NCBI GenBank assembly: GCA_046309355.1
Contig: JBKCPL010000052.1
Location: 1 to 54,650, forward strand
Origin: CAYSBE01 sp046309355
Lineage (GTDB): Bacteria; Bacteroidota; Bacteroidia; UKL13-3
Length of the DNA: 54,650 bases
Direction of reading: 5' to 3'
The position numbers were made by a program, and so were the translations under genes. A model generated the notes under the pieces. The model saw nothing but the letters and a program-made list of their open reading frames with translations, did not search any database and was not told where the DNA came from. Shown here in pieces: positions 1 through 8,691 of this stretch. Numbering within the stretch: position 1 is the stretch's first letter; the number at the start of each line of letters is the position of its first letter.

Positions 1-1266
1 ACTGGCAGTGTTGGGCGTGGGGTTGAAGGTGTTGAAAAACAACCCTGAACAGTTCGTGCACGGTGGGTCCATATACCATTGCCAAAAGCTGGGGCCGTTC
101 GTGGTTAAGTCATACAACTGTACCTGATCGTATACGCCTAGAATTCTTCGGTCGGCAAAAAACTGTGCCTTCGGCTTGCGTAAGGGGGCAGATACGTAAA
201 CAGGCTTTTCAATAAAACTGGTGCCAAATGCATTTGTACATAACAACCGAATCCGATAGTAACCGGGCTGGGTAAACGTGTACCTGAAATTAACAGGATT
301 GGCTAGTGTATCAATAAAGCAACCCCAGTTATTGCATTGACGTGTAAGGGCAACAGGGCTCCAAGTGCCTGTTGGTGTGGTAGGATTGAAGCCGGTGATA
401 TCCCAATAATTTCTGTCAGCACCTGAACTGATGTTGACTAGCGTGGTTGGTGTGTTTTGCCAAATAGTATCCTGACCCATGGTAAAATCAAAATTAGCCA
501 ACGGTGGTATGGGTGTAACAGGATTACCTCCGGGATTTGGAGATGAAAGCGGTGTAAATAAATATATCTGACCTGTTGCTGGGCGACCGGTTGGTGAGAT
601 GGTAAAATCAACATTATTCTGAATGGTAGGCGATGATGAAATATTATTCAGAGCTTTTATTAAACTTGAGGATGCCGCTACACCGATACGAAGGGTAAAT
701 GGCGACACAGCAGTAGATTCCTGACGATAAATGAACTCTATCGAGTTGGTAGCCTCGTATAGTCTTACCTGAACAGATATACCTTGAACAGCCGTGCAAC
801 AAATAGCCCAATTTAACCATTCGATGGTAAATATCCTATTAGGAGCACTGCCCGTAGTGATATATTTAGCTTCAGCGAACTGAGGTGAGGCTGTGCTACC
901 AAACGCATCCGTACTCCAGGGCATTACTACAGGGTAACCGGGAGCAGCGGTATATTGAAAATTGTATGTATTTGTAGGTGCGGCCATACTTGATGTTCCT
1001 AAAGTAAACCAACAATTGGAGGATGGCCAGATATGTGTATAGGTAGAGCCATTAAACCCAAAGTTAAATCCTATAGGCACGGATGCCCCATTTACTGCAT
1101 CATCTGTAATAATTGCAGGTAAACTTGTTCCACCACTTACCGGTGTATATGTGCCGGTGTAGGCAAAAAAGTTGTATGCTGCCAATGATTGTGCTTGAGT
1201 ATGATTAGCAACGAGGCTAAATACAAGAAATAGCAGTAATGCTGAACGTGTAATTGTTTTTTTCAT
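1..1266 (-). CDS. Secreted PKD-type surface protein, N-terminal part (runs off the window)
   Basis: The reading frame is open from the ATG at 1266 to the window edge: 422 codons without a stop, so the C-terminus is missing. It begins with a clear signal peptide (MKKTITRSALLLFLVFSLV, then cleavage near QAQ). The next ~220 residues form an aromatic- and Gly/Ser-rich beta domain with the pattern YTPVSGG, IGFNFGFNG, SSNCWF, a pattern I associate with the N-termini of Bacteroidota secreted proteins. After a proline-rich linker there is a PKD/Ig-like stretch in which a Trp-x-Trp and paired cysteines are visible. A T9SS sorting tail would be expected beyond the window but is not seen. It lies downstream of the MbnH/MbnP-like pair on the same strand but has its own -7-like box. 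Its function is probably adhesion or surface display; no enzyme motif was seen. Confidence 0.8.
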   Translation of the reverse strand, partial: MKKTITRSALLLFLVFSLVANHTQAQSLAAYNFFAYTGTYTPVSGGTSLPAIITDDAVNGASVPIGFNFGFNGSTYTHIWPSSNCWFTLGTSSMAAPTNTYNFQYTAAPGYPVVMPWSTDAFGSTASPQFAEAKYITTGSAPNRIFTIEWLNWAICCTAVQGISVQVRLYEATNSIEFIYRQESTAVSPFTLRIGVAASSSLIKALNNISSSPTIQNNVDFTISPTGRPATGQIYLFTPLSSPNPGGNPVTPIPPLANFDFTMGQDTIWQNTPTTLVNISSGADRNYWDITGFNPTTPTGTWSPVALTRQCNNWGCFIDTLANPVNFRYTFTQPGYYRIRLLCTNAFGTSFIEKPVYVSAPLRKPKAQFFADRRILGVYDQVQLYDLTTNGPSFWQWYMDPPCTNCSGLFFNTFNPTPNTAS

Positions 1267-1293
1267 CTATCTTGGGGTTGCGGTTAATTAATT

Positions 1294-1301
1294 GCAATGT
1301 A
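1294..1301 (-). promoter_or_regulatory. -7 box TACATTGC upstream of the PKD-type protein
   Basis: On the minus strand TACATTGC lies 27 bases before the ATG at 1266. It fits the shortened Bacteroidota -7 pattern TAnnTTG(C) seen repeatedly in this window. No clear TTTG -33 element was found at the usual distance. Confidence 0.4.
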
Positions 1302-1308
1302 CTACTTT

Positions 1309-2463
1309 TTATGGTTTGCGATATTGCGGCTTTAAAAAAAACGTGCTGTCTGTCATGGTTTTAAGAAACGCAACCAAATCAGCCTTTTCCTGAGCAGATA
1401 ACTGTAAGCCTTCGGGATGCTTCAGATAAAGCGGATCAGTAGGGTGTGAGCGAATAACACCATTATCATAATGTTCCACTACTTCTTCCAGGGTTTTGAA
1501 TCGGCCATCGTGCATGTAAGGGGCGGTGTAAACCAGATTACGAAGAGAAGGCGTTCTGAATTTTCCCACATCGGCCGGATTCAGTGTAATTCGGTATAAG
1601 CCCGAATCGGTTGACCTATGGCCATTGTGATGAAACTGAAAATCGCTGGTGAAAGGCGTTGAATGATTGTGGCAGTGAAAGCAATCGCCTTTTTCTTCCA
1701 AGCTGAATACACGCAATCCGCGCAGTTCCTGCTCGCTGAAAACGGTGGAGTCAAAACGTTTTCCGCTTACCGGGTTTATTAAAAAACGGTCGTGCTTGGT
1801 GGTGGATGAAATAATGGTTCGCTCGAATTGAGCAATTGCTTGTGCCAGCCTTTTGGTGGTAATGGAGTCGCTACCAAATGCTTTTTTAAACATACCCGGA
1901 TAGAGAGGATGATTTTGAAGCTTTTGTATCACATTGGTCAGACTTTCATTCATTTCTATAGGATCGATAATGGGTGCTAGAGCTTGCGCTTCGAGCGTAC
2001 TTGCGCCACCATCCCAAAAAAAGCGAACGGGTCTCCCGTTTAATGTAGGTGCAAAACGTTCTACCCATGCCAGATTGAACAGAGGCATCGAATTGCGTTT
2101 ACCTGAAATTCCATCTACACCGCTGCTAAATTGTTTACCATTGTCCGTAAATGCAAAATCAGGATTGTGGCAGGATGCACAACTGATGGTATTGGTTCTA
2201 GAAAGTATCGGATCATAAAACAATTTGCGCCCCAGTTCTACCCCTTCTACCGTTAGCGGATTATCAACAGGAATGGGTGGCATGCTCCAGCCTAATGGCA
2301 TCTGCATGATGTAGGGTGTAGGTGTATATGGCTTATCCGTATTTGTATCATTTGTGGTATTTAGTACCTCGGGCTCTTTGCTGCATTGAGCAAAAAACAT
2401 TACACCAAGTAATATGAATGCAATCGCTGCAATTCGTTTTATGTGAAATGAGCTACTCATCAT
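1309..2463 (-). CDS. Di-heme cytochrome c peroxidase family lipoprotein (MbnH/MauG-like)
   Basis: This 384-residue protein has a lipoprotein signal with a lipobox ending at Cys27 (FFAQC), so it should sit in the periplasm on a membrane anchor. Two c-type heme sites are visible, CASCH at residues 95-99 and CFHCH at 261-265. The conserved FRTPSLRNLVYTAPYMHDGR block of bacterial di-heme peroxidases follows in the C-terminal third. The family covers classical peroxidases, which reduce H2O2 to water, and MauG/MbnH enzymes, which oxidise residues in a partner protein. The start codon overlaps the stop of the upstream MbnP-like gene by ATGA, so the two are translationally coupled, which favours the MbnH-type role. 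Two tandem ATGs are possible starts (2463 or 2460). Confidence 0.88.
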   Translation of the reverse strand: MMSSSFHIKRIAAIAFILLGVMFFAQCSKEPEVLNTTNDTNTDKPYTPTPYIMQMPLGWSMPPIPVDNPLTVEGVELGRKLFYDPILSRTNTISCASCHNPDFAFTDNGKQFSSGVDGISGKRNSMPLFNLAWVERFAPTLNGRPVRFFWDGGASTLEAQALAPIIDPIEMNESLTNVIQKLQNHPLYPGMFKKAFGSDSITTKRLAQAIAQFERTIISSTTKHDRFLINPVSGKRFDSTVFSEQELRGLRVFSLEEKGDCFHCHNHSTPFTSDFQFHHNGHRSTDSGLYRITLNPADVGKFRTPSLRNLVYTAPYMHDGRFKTLEEVVEHYDNGVIRSHPTDPLYLKHPEGLQLSAQEKADLVAFLKTMTDSTFFLKPQYRKP

Positions 2464-3227
2464 TCAACTGATTTTAAACTAAACATAGTACCCATATTCG
2501 CCTTTAATGTTGGAATAAACGGATTATCGGCTGTATGAATTTGATTAACTACATTCTTCAACTGTATAATATTGGGTGCATTGAAAAATCGGGCAACATC
2601 GTGATTGATTTTTACAGTAACTGAATTTTTATTGACTTTATATGCCTGTAGGTCTAATTCTACTTTAATCAAATTAGGCACTCCTCCTATGTCATAGGCA
2701 ATGGCTGCTCGGTTTATACCATGCCACCCTTTTAATCTGTAAAAGATGTAGCCGGTATTCCACCCCCAAAACATACCCAGTGAGGGGTCCAGATCCCCAT
2801 CCAGCGGTCCTGCATGATTGTTAAAACTATCTACGCCTAGCAAAAAAGTTATTTTTGAGTAATCACCAGCAGGCACATTTAATGTTATCCCGTTATTGGC
2901 ATTACCAAAGTCAACCAGTTTATGATTTTGTGAATTGTATACTTGACCGTTGCTGCGTATAAAACTTACGTGTGAAATATAGTATTTCAAATCTGTGATT
3001 TTAACTGTATCACCACTTAAAGTGATAAAACTATCCGGATCGAGCTTGAGTGGTAATGAACTGAATACTTCTTCAAAGTTGACTGTGAGTGTACCCGATT
3101 CTGTAAAGCGAATACCATTAAAATCGGTTGGTGTAATGACTTGATTGGCAGGCGGATCTTTTTCTTCGCAACCAACCATCAAAAATAGGAATGCAGAAAG
3201 GATATACAGATGCGTCAGTAATTTCAT
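2460..3227 (-). CDS. MbnP-like lipoprotein
   Basis: This is a 255-residue lipoprotein with lipobox LMVGC (Cys20). The mature part is beta-rich and carries the pattern typical of MbnP-family proteins: LTVNFEEVF near residues 47-55, VKITDLKYYISH at 75-86, and the aromatic block GMFWGWNTGYIFYRLKG at 151-167. In characterised methanotroph systems MbnP is modified by its di-heme partner MbnH (Trp to kynurenine) and then binds copper. That chemistry is known from the family, not shown here. The next gene is a di-heme peroxidase joined by a 4-base overlap, matching the MbnP-MbnH arrangement. A role in copper or metal handling is inferred. Confidence 0.75.
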   Translation of the reverse strand: MKLLTHLYILSAFLFLMVGCEEKDPPANQVITPTDFNGIRFTESGTLTVNFEEVFSSLPLKLDPDSFITLSGDTVKITDLKYYISHVSFIRSNGQVYNSQNHKLVDFGNANNGITLNVPAGDYSKITFLLGVDSFNNHAGPLDGDLDPSLGMFWGWNTGYIFYRLKGWHGINRAAIAYDIGGVPNLIKVELDLQAYKVNKNSVTVKINHDVARFFNAPNIIQLKNVVNQIHTADNPFIPTLKANMGTMFSLKSVE

Positions 3228-3250
3228 AAAATTAGCCTTAAATTGCTTAA

Positions 3251-3258
3251 CAAATTTA
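3251..3258 (-). promoter_or_regulatory. -7 box TAAATTTG for the MbnP/MbnH-like operon
   Basis: On the minus strand TAAATTTG is a perfect TAnnTTTG match, with a 23-base gap between it and the ATG at 3227. I did not find a convincing TTTG -33 element. Confidence 0.5.
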
Positions 3259-3296
3259 ACTTATTGAATTCATAATTTTAACTTAATAAGTAGTAC

Positions 3297-3788
3297 ATGG
3301 CAAGTTTTGACATAGTAAATAAAATTGATCTTCAAAAAATTGACAATGCTGTGAATACCGCAAAAAAAGAATTAATTAACCGGTATGACCTGAAGGATGA
3401 AGAATGTGGCATTGAACTGGATAAGAAAAATAAGCTGATAGAATTACAGGCTAAACAGGAAATGGCCATCAACAGCATGACAGATATCGTGTTGTCAAAA
3501 TTCAGTAAACAGGGACTGGATGTTCGAATGCTGGACCTAAGCAAGGACGTGATTCCAAGCGGCAAGTTGGTATTTAAAAAACTACCGATAAAAGACGGTA
3601 TAGAGAAAGAAACCGCTAAAAAGCTTGTTCAGTTTATTAAAGACAGTCGGTTGAAAGTACAGGCAAGTATTATGGATGATCAGGTGCGTGTTACCAGTAA
3701 AAGTATAGATGAATTGCAGGCTACAATTGCCGCCATACGGTCGCATGATTTTGAACTGCCTTTGCAGTTTGATAATATGAGAAGCTAA
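3297..3788 (+). CDS. yajQ: YajQ family nucleotide-binding protein
   Basis: This 163-residue protein has the normal length for YajQ (UPF0234). It opens with the family N-terminus MASFDIVNKIDLQKIDNAVN and ends in the family-type stretch HDFELPLQFDNMR. Two ferredoxin-like halves are expected: residues 1-90 and 90-163, with the GKLVFKKLPIKDGIEKETAK segment beginning the second. The family is cytoplasmic. Some members bind cyclic di-GMP and act with LysR-type regulators, while others are described only as RNA or nucleotide binding, so the ligand here is not predictable. It stands alone, divergent from the MbnP-like operon and convergent with the large T9SS protein, with 3 bases between the two stops. 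Confidence 0.92.
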   Translation: MASFDIVNKIDLQKIDNAVNTAKKELINRYDLKDEECGIELDKKNKLIELQAKQEMAINSMTDIVLSKFSKQGLDVRMLDLSKDVIPSGKLVFKKLPIKDGIEKETAKKLVQFIKDSRLKVQASIMDDQVRVTSKSIDELQATIAAIRSHDFELPLQFDNMRS

Positions 3789-3791
3789 TTA

Positions 3792-6700
3792 TTATCTAAG
3801 CAAGGTTACATTTCCGCTTTTAAAACCGCTGCTTCCATCACTTCCTGTATAGGTTAGATAAAATACATATACATCATTTGGTACATAAGCATCCGACATT
3901 TTTCCATCCCAACTACCGTTTAGTTGATTGGTTTCGTAAATTATATTTCCCCAACGATCGATAATACTCCAATATATTGAAGTTACATTATGTATAACTG
4001 GCGAAAATACATCATTAATGCCATCGGAGTTTGGCGTAAATGCATTTGGAATGAAAATAGCTGCCGGACAATTATTCAACACTTCAACAGATGAAGTGCC
4101 CGTACAACCAAAAGTATCTGTAACGGTTACCTCATATTTGCCGTACGATGAAATATAGAGAACTGGTTGTGTGGTTCCGTTATTCCATAGATAGGATTTC
4201 ATGCCAGGTGTTGCATAAAAGTCGAATGCAGGTTCACATACTTTTAATTCCTTAGCGGTTAAGGCAACAGGTGCAGCACGTTTATTTACGTTCACACTTG
4301 CTTCGTTAATGCATCCATTTACATCTGTTGCCCTCAAATTGTAAGTACCGGAAGTGCTTACGTTTATACTTTTTGATGAAGCACCCGTACTCCACGTATA
4401 TACTACAAAATCATTGGAAGGCACCAATTCAACAGCACTGTTTTCGCAATAAAAAGTATCGTTGGCTAATTTAATATCAGTACGGGTAAAGGTATCCAGC
4501 TCAATACTATCTACCACAATACAGCCCTGAGCATTCGTTATTTTTACCCAATAAAGTCCCGGTGCAATTACGTTTCTGTAGGCATTTGTGCTATTATCAT
4601 CCCACAAATAATTACTACCCGAATTCAAGGCATTTAATTCGGCTGTTGTATTTAAACAAATTTTACGATCATTTCCCAAAGGCTTCACAGGCAATGGTAG
4701 TTGTTCGATGTGTACCGTATCAAACGATTGGCATAAGCCGTGTGTAACACTGACCCAGTAAATACCAGGGCCTACAATGGTATTTCGATGCGTTTGTGTA
4801 CCATCGTTCCACAAATAGGCGTTAAAAGTATCAGCCACTTCAAGTACTAGCGGTTCGTTGAAACACGATGCAAAATCAGAACCAAGATTGACCTGCGGTA
4901 TTGGTTGCACGGTTAATACAATAGAGTCGGTTAGGTTACAACTACCTTTGCGCACGGCAACTTTATATTGACCATTTTGGTTGGCTAGAAGTGTAGGTAG
5001 CGTACTTCCATTATTCCACAAATAAGCGCACCCACTGCAAGCAGCATTGAGTGTAATGGAAGCACCTTGGCACAGCGTAGTATCAGTTCCTAAATCGAGC
5101 TGCGGACGGGGTTCTACAAAAACAAATATCGAATCGGTAGAGGAACACCCATCCTTATTTACGTTTACTTTGTATAAACCTGTAGCATTGGCTTGTTCAG
5201 TTCGGGTTGTTTTGTTGGTGTTCCACAAATATGTGGCCCCCGGATTGCCGGCATCAATTGTAAGCGTAGCACCGCTACAAATAGTAGTGTCGTTGCCCAA
5301 CTGTACTATTGGGTTGGGTTTCCAGTTGATGTTAATGGTATCCGAAACGCTACAATTACCTCGTGTGGCTTTAATCCAGTATTTACCGGGTTGTGTTGCC
5401 ACTAAGGTGGAATCACTAGTTCCGTTATTCCATAAATAAGATTGGGCACCAGTTATTTGAGCACTAAGTTTAAGCGTTGTATTGGCACACACCAGCGTAT
5501 CGTCTTGTAACTGCGATTCACTTAAAGTATTGCGAATAATTAGCGTTGTATCCGACCTGATACAACCGTTATTATTTACCGTTACCCAAAGTTTACCGGT
5601 TTGGGTCGTTGATATAACAGAATCGGTTTGTCCGTTGCTCCACAAGTAAGTAGCACCAGCAAAGTAGGCATTCAACAATAGGGATGTGTTGGTACATAAT
5701 TCACTGGTATCGGGAAGTTGTATGTTAGGTGATGGAGATTGTGTTATCAGAACACTGTCGCGGGCTCTGCAACCGCCACCTGAAGAAACTTCTACCCAAT
5801 ATATTCCGGGAAAAAATGCAACAAGAGATGGTGTAGTAGCATTGTTTTGCCATCGGTATGATTGTGTATTGGTTACGACCGGTGTAAGTGTAGTTGGTGT
5901 AAACTGACATAAATTTCTATCTGCACCTAAATTCACAGTAGGTCGTGGTGTGTTTTGAACTACTATTGTATCCCAAAGTATACACGAACCAGAAGTAAGT
6001 CTGACTGCATAAGTTCCGGGAAATACTGCTGTTAAGGTAGATCCTGTATGACCATTGTTCCATAAATAATTGTTTACACCAGGAGCAAATGCGTTCAGTT
6101 GAAAGTTAAGTGGCAAAGACGCTCCGCAAAAATTAGTATCATTGGGTAATACACGTTGTGGCAAATTACTGCATACAGTTACCATTACATCGTCAATATA
6201 GTAATCTGCACGGGCAAACGTACCAGTACCGCTTACCGAAGTAGCAGAACCTCCGGTTGTTGAATTCGATTTGAAATTACCAATTGTAATCCAGTTTTCA
6301 CCACCTGCGGCTGTAAAAGTTCCGGAAACTTTAGTCCATCCCGCAGCATCGGTAATAATATTATTTTGTGGGTTCGATATTTGAGGTGTTACATTCAGCC
6401 TGCTTGAACACATATTATAACTGACGGTATCGCTGGGGCGTAATCTATTATTTGTAAATGTAACTTGCAGCCCGTCAGAAGCAAGTTGAGAATTGTCGCA
6501 CAGACTCACCCACATTTCAAAATACACTTCTTGCCCGGCCAGCAATGTTTGTGTAAGTTGAGTCTGTATGTATTGTCTGAATTCACAAGTCGGAGATGTT
6601 TGATATGTACTAATAGCAGCATATGCTACACCCGTTCTGGCTGACTGATTACCATGAGTGTTCGCAGGTACGCCTCCAAACAGCTGTTGCATGGTAGCAT

Positions 6701-6899
6701 TGGCACAAGCATTGAAGTAATGTGGTACATTAAAGTTTATTGGGGTGTACCATACGGTAGGTATGTTAAAACGAACAGTTGATAAGTTAAACCCGTTACA
6801 TACATTAAACGACTCAAAACTAGGATTAGGTACTAGATTTTGAGCAGCCGATGTTAATGTAAGGCATAGTGCCAAAACGCTATTTGTGATTGCTTTCAC
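3792..6899 (-). CDS. Large secreted Ig-like repeat protein with gliding-motility-associated (T9SS type B) C-terminal domain
   Basis: I start this at the GTG at 6899, giving 1035 residues and a clean signal peptide (MKAITNSVLALCLTLTSAAQ). The frame stays open upstream to a TTG at 6947, but that start lies in the terminator hairpin of mdh and would place 16 odd residues before the signal. After an N-terminal ~200-residue domain (NLVPNPSFESFN, carbohydrate-binding-like) come about nine repeats of ~75-80 residues. Each follows a plan of LG.D..LC, then YLWNNG, then G.Y.V.V, then GC...D, an Ig/PKD-like fold. The last ~85 residues are the type B tail: IPNAFTPNSDGINDVF, then IIDRWGNIIYE, then WDG and VYVFYLTYTG. 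It should be exported by the T9SS and displayed or released; adhesion is inferred. Confidence 0.85.
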   Translation of the reverse strand: MKAITNSVLALCLTLTSAAQNLVPNPSFESFNVCNGFNLSTVRFNIPTVWYTPINFNVPHYFNACANATMQQLFGGVPANTHGNQSARTGVAYAAISTYQTSPTCEFRQYIQTQLTQTLLAGQEVYFEMWVSLCDNSQLASDGLQVTFTNNRLRPSDTVSYNMCSSRLNVTPQISNPQNNIITDAAGWTKVSGTFTAAGGENWITIGNFKSNSTTGGSATSVSGTGTFARADYYIDDVMVTVCSNLPQRVLPNDTNFCGASLPLNFQLNAFAPGVNNYLWNNGHTGSTLTAVFPGTYAVRLTSGSCILWDTIVVQNTPRPTVNLGADRNLCQFTPTTLTPVVTNTQSYRWQNNATTPSLVAFFPGIYWVEVSSGGGCRARDSVLITQSPSPNIQLPDTSELCTNTSLLLNAYFAGATYLWSNGQTDSVISTTQTGKLWVTVNNNGCIRSDTTLIIRNTLSESQLQDDTLVCANTTLKLSAQITGAQSYLWNNGTSDSTLVATQPGKYWIKATRGNCSVSDTININWKPNPIVQLGNDTTICSGATLTIDAGNPGATYLWNTNKTTRTEQANATGLYKVNVNKDGCSSTDSIFVFVEPRPQLDLGTDTTLCQGASITLNAACSGCAYLWNNGSTLPTLLANQNGQYKVAVRKGSCNLTDSIVLTVQPIPQVNLGSDFASCFNEPLVLEVADTFNAYLWNDGTQTHRNTIVGPGIYWVSVTHGLCQSFDTVHIEQLPLPVKPLGNDRKICLNTTAELNALNSGSNYLWDDNSTNAYRNVIAPGLYWVKITNAQGCIVVDSIELDTFTRTDIKLANDTFYCENSAVELVPSNDFVVYTWSTGASSKSINVSTSGTYNLRATDVNGCINEASVNVNKRAAPVALTAKELKVCEPAFDFYATPGMKSYLWNNGTTQPVLYISSYGKYEVTVTDTFGCTGTSSVEVLNNCPAAIFIPNAFTPNSDGINDVFSPVIHNVTSIYWSIIDRWGNIIYETNQLNGSWDGKMSDAYVPNDVYVFYLTYTGSDGSSGFKSGNVTLLR

Positions 6900-6911
6900 A
6901 CTAACAAATGT

Positions 6912-6941
6912 AAAAAAAATCCGGAAGGTTAGTTCCGGATT
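6912..6941 (-). terminator. Rho-independent terminator of mdh
   Basis: A perfect 9-bp stem (AATCCGGAA / TTCCGGATT, 6918-6941) with a 6-base loop is followed on the minus strand by a run of T (6912-6919). It lies just after the mdh stop at 6969 and just before the chosen GTG start of the next gene. Confidence 0.85.
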
Positions 6942-6968
6942 CTTCAAAGTGAATAAGTGTAATTAGCA

Positions 6969-7910
6969 CTACAGCACTCCTATTTCTTTTAATACATTAT
7001 TCATATTGCGTACCGCGTCAGCACTTTTATTGAACACCTCTTGCTCTTCAGCATTCAGTTTGTAATCCACGATGGTTTCCCACCCGTTTTTCCCAATGGT
7101 TACCGGTACACCCAAACATATATCTTTCTGACCATACTCACCATCCAGATGCACGCAGCAAGGCATTACACGTTTCTGATCGCGCACTATGCTTTCAACC
7201 AACAATGCCGATGCAGCACCCGGTGCATACCAGGCTGATGTGCCTAACAGCTTGGTTAAGGTAGCTCCGCCAACCATGGTTGCGTCACTGATTTCTTTTA
7301 ATTTATCTGCACTCAATGTGTTCGATACAGGTACTCCATTTAAAGTAGCCAAACGTGTTAATGGAATCATGGTGGTATCTCCGTGTCCGCCAATTACCGT
7401 TCCCTGAATATCGGCTGTTGGCTGATTCAGTGCCAGTCCAAGGTAGCCTTTAAAACGGGCACTATCCAATAAACCGCCCATGCCTATGATGCGGTTTTTG
7501 GGCAATCCTGTAGCTTTAAGCGCTAGGTAAGTCATGGTATCCATAGGGTTTGAAACCACCACAATAATGGCATTGGGTGAATGCTTCAGCGCATTTTCTG
7601 CTACTGATTTTACAATATTGGCATTGGTACCAATCAATTCTTCACGGGTCATTCCGGGTTTACGTGGTATTCCTGAAGTAATGACTACCACATCCGAATT
7701 GGCTGTAGCAGCATAATCGTTGGTTACTCCACTGATTCGGGTTTTCATTCCCAGCAGTGAGGTAGTTTGATAAATATCGAGGGCTTTGCCTTCGGCAAAT
7801 CCTTCTTTTACATCCAGCAGCACTACTTCGTCTGCCAGTTCGCGGTAAGCAATTACATCGGCTGTTGTTGCACCTACTGCTCCTGCACCAATTACGGATA
7901 CTTTTGTCAT
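6969..7910 (-). CDS. mdh: Malate dehydrogenase
   Basis: This 313-residue NAD-dependent enzyme interconverts malate and oxaloacetate in the TCA cycle in the cytoplasm. The N-terminal Rossmann motif is GAGAVGATTA (residues 8-17), with the acidic ribose-binding residue in VVLLDVKEG. Substrate-binding arginines are seen in RKPGMTREEL, and the catalytic His in GGHGDTTMIPL. The length and the MTKVSVIGAGAVG start match the LDH-like bacterial MDH group (type 3), not the E. coli type. A terminator hairpin lies upstream (7944-7969) and another downstream, so mdh is probably its own transcript. No clear -7 box was found between the upstream hairpin and the start. Confidence 0.95.
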   Translation of the reverse strand: MTKVSVIGAGAVGATTADVIAYRELADEVVLLDVKEGFAEGKALDIYQTTSLLGMKTRISGVTNDYAATANSDVVVITSGIPRKPGMTREELIGTNANIVKSVAENALKHSPNAIIVVVSNPMDTMTYLALKATGLPKNRIIGMGGLLDSARFKGYLGLALNQPTADIQGTVIGGHGDTTMIPLTRLATLNGVPVSNTLSADKLKEISDATMVGGATLTKLLGTSAWYAPGAASALLVESIVRDQKRVMPCCVHLDGEYGQKDICLGVPVTIGKNGWETIVDYKLNAEEQEVFNKSADAVRNMNNVLKEIGVL

Positions 7911-7943
7911 GTTGTTATTGATATAATTAATGGTTTGATGGAT

Positions 7944-7969
7944 AAAAAAATAAAGCGCCCTAAGGCGCT
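7944..7969 (-). terminator. Terminator after the CoA-transferase subunit B gene
   Basis: The hairpin AGCGCC-CTAA-GGCGCT (7954-7969) is followed on the minus strand by an almost unbroken T tract (7944-7953). It lies between the scoB stop (8038) and the mdh start (7910). If mdh is transcribed from an upstream TAnnTTTG-like box near 8000, this hairpin would instead be in its leader. Confidence 0.7.
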
Positions 7970-8037
7970 GCGAAATTAGAGCGAATTGTTTTATCTCAAA
8001 ATGTACCTGCGTGAATTAAGTCACATTTCGTTCACAT

Positions 8038-8691
8038 TTATACGGCCATCTCTTTCACCGTATCGGCAATTACCAAACGACCCAAGGTTTTTTCTTTGAT
8101 GTAATCTATTGAAACCCCAGGCGCGTATTCTATACACTTAAATCCTTCGGGTGTAATGTCAAACACACCCAGCTCGGTAACTACTTTTTTCACACAGCCC
8201 AAACCCGTTATTGGAAGCGTGCATTTGCTCAGGAGTTTGCTTTCACCTGCTTTGTTTACATGCTGCATAGCTACGATGATATTTTTAGCCGAAGCCACCA
8301 AATCCATAGCACCGCCCATGCCTTTCACCATTTTACCCGGAATTTTCCAATTGGCGATATCGCCATTATCGGCTACTTCCATAGCTCCCAACACGGTTAA
8401 ATCAACCCTGCCGCTGCGTATCATCCCAAAGCTCATGGCACTATCAAAAAATGATGAACCGATGGTAGTGGTGACAGTTTGTTTTCCTGCATTGATTAAG
8501 TCTGCATCTACTTCATCGGCATAGGGAAAGGGACCAATTCCTAATAACCCGTTTTCTGATTGCAAAATTACTTCAATTCCTTCGGGTACATAATTGGCCA
8601 CCAATGTAGGAATGCCTATTCCCAGATTTACGTAGTAGCCGTCTTTTAGTTCTTTGGCTATTCGCTTTGCTATTCCAAATTTATCGAGCAT
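8038..8691 (-). CDS. scoB: 3-oxoacid CoA-transferase, subunit B
   Basis: This 217-residue protein is the beta subunit of a family I CoA-transferase that moves CoA between succinyl-CoA and acetoacetate or similar 3-oxo acids. The motif SENGLLGIGPFP carries the catalytic Glu (Glu46), which forms the glutamyl-CoA intermediate. NLGIGIPTLVANYVP and the Gly-rich GKMVKGMGGAMDLV are also typical. The partner subunit A is encoded at 10582-11283, not next door as usual: a membrane protein gene lies between them and overlaps this start by 11 bases. The frame and motifs look intact, so the enzyme should assemble in the cytoplasm. The exact acid substrate is not predictable from sequence. Confidence 0.93.
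   Translation of the reverse strand: MLDKFGIAKRIAKELKDGYYVNLGIGIPTLVANYVPEGIEVILQSENGLLGIGPFPYADEVDADLINAGKQTVTTTIGSSFFDSAMSFGMIRSGRVDLTVLGAMEVADNGDIANWKIPGKMVKGMGGAMDLVASAKNIIVAMQHVNKAGESKLLSKCTLPITGLGCVKKVVTELGVFDITPEGFKCIEYAPGVSIDYIKEKTLGRLVIADTVKEMAV

Noticed and set aside
6897..6947. Alternative TTG start of the large T9SS protein at 6947
   Set aside because: It lies within the mdh terminator hairpin and adds 16 residues before a clear signal peptide.
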